64,000 nucleotides of DNA, from assembly GCA_045039925.1 (NCBI GenBank), contig CP108400.1, forward strand, positions 5,146,001 to 5,210,000, given 5' to 3'. The notes under the pieces are model-generated. The model was not told the DNA's origin and did not search any database. It saw only the letters and a list, made by a program, of their open reading frames with translations. Within the stretch, counting starts at the first letter, position 1; each line of letters opens with the position of its first letter. The translations under genes were made by a program, and so were the position numbers. The stretch is from Yinghuangia sp045039925 (GTDB taxonomy: Bacteria > Actinomycetota > Actinomycetes > Streptomycetales > Streptomycetaceae). Positions 59,276-64,000 of the stretch are shown here, one piece after another.

Positions 59276-59593
59276 TCAGGATTCCGGCGGGGAGAAGAAG
59301 ACGAGCACGCGAAGGGGCTCGGTGATCCGCTGGAAGCGGTGCTCGACGTCGGCCGGCACGAAGACGACACTGCCGCGCGCGACGTCGGTCACCTCGGCGC
59401 CGACGGTCAGGGACGCTCGGCCGCTGATGACGACGTACACCTCGTCCTGGCCGTGCGGCCGCTGGGTGTCGACCTCGCCGGGCTCCAGCGCGTACAGGCC
59501 CATCGAGAAGTGCCGCTCGTTGAGGAACCGCAGGTACGCACCTCGCTCCTGGGCGCGTTCCAGATCGAGATCGTCGAGTCGAAACGACTTCAC
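59276..59593 (-). CDS. Cupin domain protein
   Basis: 105 residues from a GTG with gaggag 9 bp upstream. A single cupin barrel: FSMGLYALEPGEVDTQRPHG, QDEVYVVISGRASLTVGAEV and VFVPADVEHRFQRITEPLRV, with the metal-binding His/Glu set (HGQDEVY, VEHRF). Small cupins of this kind act as isomerases, dioxygenases or sensors; no more can be said. An upstream in-frame start would add 31 residues without a match. Confidence 0.85.
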   Translation of the reverse strand: MKSFRLDDLDLERAQERGAYLRFLNERHFSMGLYALEPGEVDTQRPHGQDEVYVVISGRASLTVGAEVTDVARGSVVFVPADVEHRFQRITEPLRVLVFFSPPES

Positions 59594-59715
59594 GCCGGGT
59601 GTCTCCTCACGGACCGTGGCCCCTGCGGGACCGCTGCGTGCAGAAGATACGACACAGCAGGTCGGGACGCCGCCGTCTCCTCCCAACAGCAGGCCCGACC
59701 TGACACGATGCGCAC

Positions 59716-60090
59716 ATGAAGAGCCTCCTCATCAAGCTGATCGTCAACGCGGCGGCCATCTGGATCACCGCGGTGGTCGTGGACGGTGTGAACATCGCCG
59801 GCGACTCGTGGGGCAACAAGGCCCTCACGGTGTTTCTCGTCGCGCTGATCTTCGGTGTCATCAACATCCTGATCAAGCCGCTCGTGAAGTTGTTCTCCCT
59901 ACCGCTGTTCATCCTCACGCTCGGACTGATCACCTTCGTGATCAACGCTCTGATGTTGTGGCTGACCTCGTGGGTGTCCGGAAAGCTCGACCTGAGCTTC
60001 CACGTCGAAGGCTTCTGGCAGGCGCTGCTCGGTGCCTTCGTGATCTCGCTCGTCAGCTGGTTCCTCAACCTGATCCTGGACCGCGACTGA
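59716..60090 (+). CDS. Phage-holin-IV/4TM family membrane protein
   Basis: 124 residues with four membrane helices (about 5-24, 37-56, 61-80 and 97-118). The family motif FGVINILIKPLVKLFSLPLF (about 46-65) is clear. The 'mycobacterial 4TM phage holin' family is chromosomal and widespread, with no shown link to lysis. ATG at 59716 begins MKSLLIKLIVNAAAIWITAV. The next gene starts 78 bp downstream on the same strand. Confidence 0.88.
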   Translation: MKSLLIKLIVNAAAIWITAVVVDGVNIAGDSWGNKALTVFLVALIFGVINILIKPLVKLFSLPLFILTLGLITFVINALMLWLTSWVSGKLDLSFHVEGFWQALLGAFVISLVSWFLNLILDRD

Positions 60091-60168
60091 CAAGTCGGTT
60101 GGATTCTTCGATGTTTCACGTGAAACTCCGCCCGAATGGGTGACCATGAACCGAGACGGAGGAGCCGC

Positions 60169-61350
60169 ATGACTTCGGAGGGAACGCGCGCCGTACATGC
60201 CGGACTTCCAGCGGTTCGTCCGGGCGGCCCATTCGGGAGCAGCCCGGTATTCGCCAGTACGTTCCATTTGAGCGGTGATCCTGAGGGTCCGTTCCAGTAC
60301 GGGCGCTATGCGAATCCGACCTGGATCGCCCTTGAGGAGGCCATCGGCGAACTCGAAGGCGCCGCGTCCACGGTGACGTTCGCCTCGGGGATGGCGGCCG
60401 TCTCGGGGACTCTGCTCGCCCTCGCGGAACCGGGCAGCACGGTCGTCCTGCCGTCCGACGGGTACCCGGCCACGCGCGCGGTCGGCGACCACCTGGCCGC
60501 GCGTGGTGTGACCGTACGACTGGCCCCGACCGCGGCCGACGCACAGGCCGCGGCCCTCCGCGGAGCCGGGCTGGTGTGGCTGGAGACGCCGTCCAATCCG
60601 GGCCTGGACGTGTGCGACATCGCGCGGCTCTGCGAACTCGCGCACGCCGAAGGCGCTTTGGTCGCCGTCGACAACACGCTCGCGACGCCGCTCGGCCAGA
60701 CCCCGCTCGCACTGGGTGCCGACATCTCCGTGGCCAGCGGGACCAAGGCCCTGACCGGGCACAGCGACGTCCTGCTCGGCTACGTCGCCTGCGCGGACCA
60801 AGCCGTCGCCGACCGGGTGCGCGGGTGGCGCACGCTGAGCGGCGGCATTCCCGGTCCCATGGAGGCATGGCTCGCGCACCGTTCGCTGGCCACCCTCCAC
60901 CTGCGCGTCGACCGGCAGGCCGCCAACGCCGTCGCACTCGCGACGTGGCTGCGCGGTCGGCCCGAGGTCACCGGTGTACGGCATCCCGGCCTCGCCGACG
61001 ACCCCGCGCATGCTGTCGCGGCACGGCAAATGCGCAGGTACGGCTGCGTGGTGGTGTTCACGCTGCCGGACCGCGAGCATGCCGAGCGCTTTCTCGACGC
61101 GTTGCGGATGACCGCCGTCGCCACCAGTTTCGGGGCGACGCACAGCATGGCCGAACGCCGCGGGCGCTGGCCCGGGGACGACGTCTTTCCGGGCTTCATC
61201 CGCTTTTCGGTGGGCTGCGAGGACGCCGACGACGTGATTGCCGATGTCGCGCGGGCTCTCGATGTGGCCCTCGACTCGGCTCTCGATGCGGCCCTGGACG
61301 CGGCCCTCGGGAAGGACGACGGCGAAGCGCCTGGGCAGGACCCGCGTTAA
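60169..61350 (+). CDS. Cys/Met metabolism PLP-dependent lyase (cystathionine gamma-lyase/synthase family)
   Basis: 393 residues. Type I PLP fold: YGRYANPTWIALEEAIGELE, TFASGMAAVSGTLLALAEPG, VWLETPSNPGLDVCDIA, VAVDNTLATPLGQTPLALGA, and SVASGTKALTGHSDVLLGYV with the PLP Lys (about 201). GGAGG precedes the ATG at 60169. The enzyme is likely in transsulfuration (cystathionine lyase or synthase). Odd feature: the last 35 residues leave the family and consist of four Asp-x-Ala-Leu units (DVALDSALDAALDAALG) coded by four tandem 12-bp repeats at 61261-61308. Confidence 0.9.
   Translation: MTSEGTRAVHAGLPAVRPGGPFGSSPVFASTFHLSGDPEGPFQYGRYANPTWIALEEAIGELEGAASTVTFASGMAAVSGTLLALAEPGSTVVLPSDGYPATRAVGDHLAARGVTVRLAPTAADAQAAALRGAGLVWLETPSNPGLDVCDIARLCELAHAEGALVAVDNTLATPLGQTPLALGADISVASGTKALTGHSDVLLGYVACADQAVADRVRGWRTLSGGIPGPMEAWLAHRSLATLHLRVDRQAANAVALATWLRGRPEVTGVRHPGLADDPAHAVAARQMRRYGCVVVFTLPDREHAERFLDALRMTAVATSFGATHSMAERRGRWPGDDVFPGFIRFSVGCEDADDVIADVARALDVALDSALDAALDAALGKDDGEAPGQDPR
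61261..61308 (+). repeat. Four 12-bp tandem repeats inside the PLP-lyase 3' end
   Basis: Units gatgtggccctc, gactcggctctc, gatgcggccctg and gacgcggccctc encode (DxAL)x4, forming an amphipathic helical tail. Confidence 0.9.
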
Positions 61351-61909
61351 CTGACGCTGGGGGCATCAGTCTTCGGCGTCGGACGCGGCGTGGAACTTGG
61401 CGTACGGCGTGGCGTCGGATGCGGCGGCGGATGCGTTGTGGGACGCGGTGTCGGATGCGGTGACGGATGTGGCGTCGGCGGTAGCGTTGAACGCGGCGTC
61501 GGATGCAGTGTCGAGCCCGTCGTCGAGACCTGTGTCGAGACCTTCATCGACCACTTCGCCGAACGCGGCGACGAGCCGTGCGTCGAACGCGGTGTCGAAC
61601 GCGGCGGGGTCTACGTCGTTTCGAGTGGTCGGGCGTCGTGGCCGGCACCTTGGGGCGGCGGCGGACGTTCCCGAGGCAAGGAAGGGCGGGGCGGGAGGCC
61701 ACCGAAGGCCCGCGTTCCTCACAAGATCACGTCAACCCTCGACGGTTTCCGGTCATTACCCCAGGATCCGGTGCACAACGACTTGTTCACGTCTCCGCGC
61801 GCGTCAAGGATGACACTGGCCCCGTGCGGGGCCGACACTTCATCAGGGAGCAACACGCGTACCCCGCACCCGGGGACGCGCGGGCGGGGTCGGACGGCAA
61901 GGGGGGTCA
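61351..61909. other. Gene-free low-complexity interval
   Basis: Between the PLP lyase and the LysR gene. Bases about 61410-61610 are built of imperfect gcgtcggatgcgg and gtcgaacgcgg units. Several frames are open on both strands because of the repetition, but none has a ribosome site or domain. The last 100 bp must hold the LysR promoter. Confidence 0.6.
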
Positions 61910-62806
61910 GTGGATCTGACGTTGCTGCGCACGTTCCTCGCGGTGCACAGGGCGGGGTCATTCACCCGCGCCGCACACCTGCTCGACCTGTCGCAGCCCG
62001 CGATCACCGCACAGATCCGCAGCCTGGAAAAGCAGGTCGGGCGGCAGCTCTTCCAGCGCCTCCCGCGCGGCGTGACGCCGACCACCGTCGCCGACGAGCT
62101 GGCCGCCAAACTCGCGCCGCACCTCGACGCGTTGGAGGAGATCACCGCCCGCGACGTGCTGGGTACCGACCCCCTCCAGCACACCGTGCACCTCGCCGGA
62201 CCACCCGAAGTCACCGGCCGCCGCGTCCTGCCCGCGCTCGCCGACCTGGTGCGCCGGGGCCTGCGCCTGCGCGTGACCCTCGGCTCCGGCGACGAACTGC
62301 TGACCGGACTCGCCGCGGCCCGGCACGACATCGTCGTCTCCGACGTCCGGCCGCGCGGCCGCGGCATCTCCTCGACACCGCTCGCGGACGAGGAGTACGT
62401 CCTGGTCGGCGCCCCGCGCTGGGCCGAACTCATGCCCCGCGGCCGAATAGAAGCCGGCGGTCCGAGCGCGCTCGACGGCGCTCCGCTCATCTCCGACAAC
62501 GAGGACCAGCCGCTCGTCGAGCGTTACTGGGCAAGCGTGTTCGACACCAAGCCCACGTCGCCGGCCGGGCTGGTCGTCCCCGACCTGCGTGCGGTGCTCG
62601 ACTGCGTGCGCGCGGGTGCGGGCATCGCCGTATTGCCGCGCTACCTGTGTGCGGAGGCTCTGGCGGACGCGTCGGTCGTGGCCCTGCTGGAGCCCGAGGT
62701 CCCGCCGCTCAGCACGCTGTTCCTCGCCGTGCGCACCGGCGAACTCAGCCGCCCGCACCTGGCCCAGCTGCATACCCGGCTGGTCGCGCGCGCCGCCGAG
62801 TGGTGA
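61910..62806 (+). CDS. LysR family regulator
   Basis: 298 residues from a GTG with aagggggg just upstream. HTH: LLRTFLAVHRAGSFTRAAHL, DLSQPAITAQIRSLEKQVGR (1-60). The effector domain (about 90-290) includes LRLRVTLGSGDELLTGLAAA and RAGAGIAVLPRYLCAEALAD. No obvious divergent partner; the low-complexity interval is upstream. Effector and target unknown. Confidence 0.92.
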   Translation: MDLTLLRTFLAVHRAGSFTRAAHLLDLSQPAITAQIRSLEKQVGRQLFQRLPRGVTPTTVADELAAKLAPHLDALEEITARDVLGTDPLQHTVHLAGPPEVTGRRVLPALADLVRRGLRLRVTLGSGDELLTGLAAARHDIVVSDVRPRGRGISSTPLADEEYVLVGAPRWAELMPRGRIEAGGPSALDGAPLISDNEDQPLVERYWASVFDTKPTSPAGLVVPDLRAVLDCVRAGAGIAVLPRYLCAEALADASVVALLEPEVPPLSTLFLAVRTGELSRPHLAQLHTRLVARAAEW

Positions 62807-62956
62807 CGCGCGGCCCCGCCCGTCTCTCGCGTAGCCCCGCATGCCTGCCGCACCCCATACAACCCGCGCCACCCTCGTGCCCCGCATCCGAGCCGCCCCG
62901 CATGGCGCATGCCGGGCCGCCCCGCAGCCGCCCCCTCCGCCGCCCGGTTCCCGCCC

Positions 62957-63421
62957 CTATTGAAGGTCGCGGGCCAGCAGCGTGAGGATGCCCTCGATGT
63001 TCGCGGTCAGGTACGCCGCGAGCGTCGCGGGGACCACGTCCACCGTGGCCAGCCCCTCGGGCGTGAACGGCACGCGCACCACCTCGTACGCGCCGTTCGG
63101 CTCCTCCACCTCAGGACCGTGCCGCAACCCCGGGTCGATCGACTCCAGGCGGCACGCGAAGAAGTGCTGGACCTTCACCCCGCCGCCCGGCTCCGGCACG
63201 GTGTCGACGAACGCCGGGACGCCGGACGCGAGTTTCGCGCCCAGCTCCTCCAGCACCTCGCGCCGCAGGCCCTCCGCGACCGTCGTGTCCCGCGCCTCGA
63301 CACCGCCGCCCGGGGTGATCCAGTACGGCGTGCGCCCCGGCTTGGTGCGCTTGATCAGGACCAGCCTGTCCTCGTCGTCGAGCAGGATCGCGCGAGCCGT
63401 CCGTTTGACCACTTCCCGCAT
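62957..63421 (-). CDS. NUDIX hydrolase
   Basis: 154 residues. The NUDIX box GGGVEARDTTVAEGLRREVL plus EELGA (about 38-62) matches G-x5-E-x7-REVxEExG in full, so it should hydrolyse a nucleoside-diphosphate-linked substrate using Mg. The start MREVVKRTARAILLDDEDRL (ATG at 63421) has GGAG 7 bp upstream; a TTG four codons earlier is less likely. Flanked by the LysR gene (convergent, 150 bp gap without genes) and the response regulator gene. Confidence 0.92.
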   Translation of the reverse strand: MREVVKRTARAILLDDEDRLVLIKRTKPGRTPYWITPGGGVEARDTTVAEGLRREVLEELGAKLASGVPAFVDTVPEPGGGVKVQHFFACRLESIDPGLRHGPEVEEPNGAYEVVRVPFTPEGLATVDVVPATLAAYLTANIEGILTLLARDLQ

Positions 63422-63573
63422 ATGGTGCTCCAAGGCTGTCCGGGGTACCTGAACGGATCATTCCGATCCGCGGCCCGATTCATGCCTGGGCGACCGCGCT
63501 GTCCCGCCGTTCGGACGCAGGGCGCCCGGTCCGCACCCGGTCCGCACCCGCTCCCCGCCCGGTCCGCCCGGAC

Positions 63574-64000
63574 TCAGCCCGCCTGCGGACCGGGGCGTAC
63601 GACTCCCGACTCGTAGGCGATGACGACCAGTTGCGCCCGGTCCCGGGCCCCCAGCTTCACCATCGCGCGGCTGACATGCGTCTTGGCGGTCAGCGGCGAC
63701 ACGAACAAATGCTCGGCGATCTCGTCGTTGCTCATCCCGGACGCGACCAAGGCCAGGACCTCGCGCTCGCGGTCGGTGAGTGCGGTCAGCCGGTCGGGCG
63801 CCGCCACCTTCGGCTCCGGCTGCGACAGGAACCGGGCGACCAGCGCCCGGGTGGCCCCCGGGGACAGCAGCGACTCGCCGGACGCGACCGTCTTGATGGC
63901 CCGCAGCAGGTCGGCCGGCTCGGTGTCCTTCACCAGGAAGCCGCTGGCCCCGGCCCGCAGGGCCTCGAAGACGTAGTCGTCGACCTCGAAGGTCGTCAGC
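63574..64000 (-). CDS. NarL/FixJ-type response regulator, C-terminal part (5' end outside window)
   Basis: The frame is open to the window edge. Present are the end of the receiver domain (LTTFEVDDYVFEALRAGASG, FLVKDTEPADLLRAI with the conserved Lys), a short linker, and the LuxR-type HTH LTDREREVLALVASGMSNDE, LFVSPLTAKTHVSRAMVKLG, ending PGPQAG. The LTTF...DDYVFEALRAGASGFLLK pattern is typical of actinobacterial NarL regulators paired with DesK-type sensor kinases, expected upstream. It lies 152 bp from the NUDIX gene on the same strand; the gap is C/G-rich without a gene. Confidence 0.93.
   Translation of the reverse strand, partial: LTTFEVDDYVFEALRAGASGFLVKDTEPADLLRAIKTVASGESLLSPGATRALVARFLSQPEPKVAAPDRLTALTDREREVLALVASGMSNDEIAEHLFVSPLTAKTHVSRAMVKLGARDRAQLVVIAYESGVVRPGPQAG

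Noticed and set aside
61397..61813. 138-codon Ala/Ser/Val-rich plus-strand gene
   Set aside because: The open frame is a by-product of the 6- to 13-bp repeats; other frames on both strands are open too, and there is no ribosome site.

Overview
This 64 kb window is dense, very GC-rich bacterial chromosome. Strong third-position GC bias, frequent GTG starts, ATGA/GTGA stop-start overlaps, an XRE-DUF5753/DUF397 pair and many TetR regulators point to a Streptomyces-like actinomycete. No species can be named from the sequence alone. Both window edges cut through NarL-type response regulator genes.

Left part (1-15.4 kb): an ABC-2 exporter pair, a VOC protein, a TetR/MMPL divergent pair with a striking operator-like repeat array, a TetR/acyl-CoA ligase divergent pair, a quinone-reductase-like enzyme, a DUF6069 membrane protein, a RidA + beta-hydroxyacid-dehydrogenase-like operon facing a LysR regulator, an N-terminally shortened PucR-type regulator abutting a membrane-protein fragment, and a second acyl-CoA ligase.

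15.5-24.1 kb: this stretch is bounded by two direct copies of the 3' end of a tRNA-Arg gene plus its terminator. The copy at 24.1 kb belongs to an intact tRNA-Arg(ACG); the one at 15.5 kb is a degenerate 3' half. That is the geometry left by an element integrated in a tRNA 3' end, but no integrase is seen. Inside are a glycosyltransferase/TetR pair, a phospholipid-methyltransferase-like/DedA/MerR group, an ECF sigma factor with a membrane partner, several small genes of unknown function, gene-poor DNA and short repeats. Intact tRNA-Arg and tRNA-Ser(GCT) follow, separated by a G-rich tract.

24.8-32.4 kb: a 1295-residue PAS/PAS/kinase-like/linker/receiver/receiver protein whose catalytic and phosphoacceptor motifs look degenerate, then a third acyl-CoA ligase and a DHA2-type drug exporter.

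33.8-38.7 kb: a five-gene minus-strand operon (acyl-CoA dehydrogenase, MaoC-DUF35 fusion, acyl-CoA dehydrogenase, MaoC, thiolase-like aldolase). It matches the gene content of the mycobacterial igr operon, which removes the last three carbons of the cholesterol side chain. Four acyl-CoA ligases across the window fit a lipid- or steroid-catabolising lifestyle.

Right part (38.9-64 kb): membrane and accessory genes (DUF4291, a small CxxC protein coupled to an APH-type kinase, DUF2079, DUF1838), a fourth acyl-CoA ligase, a cyclase-family hydrolase, a lipoprotein, a PLP enzyme, an XRE/DUF397/ATPase regulatory module, a Ser/Thr kinase flanked by two proteins with Gly/Ser/Cys-rich tails, a SigJ-type sigma factor with an epimerase, a flotillin-like protein, a ClC channel, TenA, cupin, holin-like, Cys/Met-metabolism PLP enzyme, LysR, NUDIX and a response regulator.

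Functions are assigned by family recognition from translated sequence; no database search was run.
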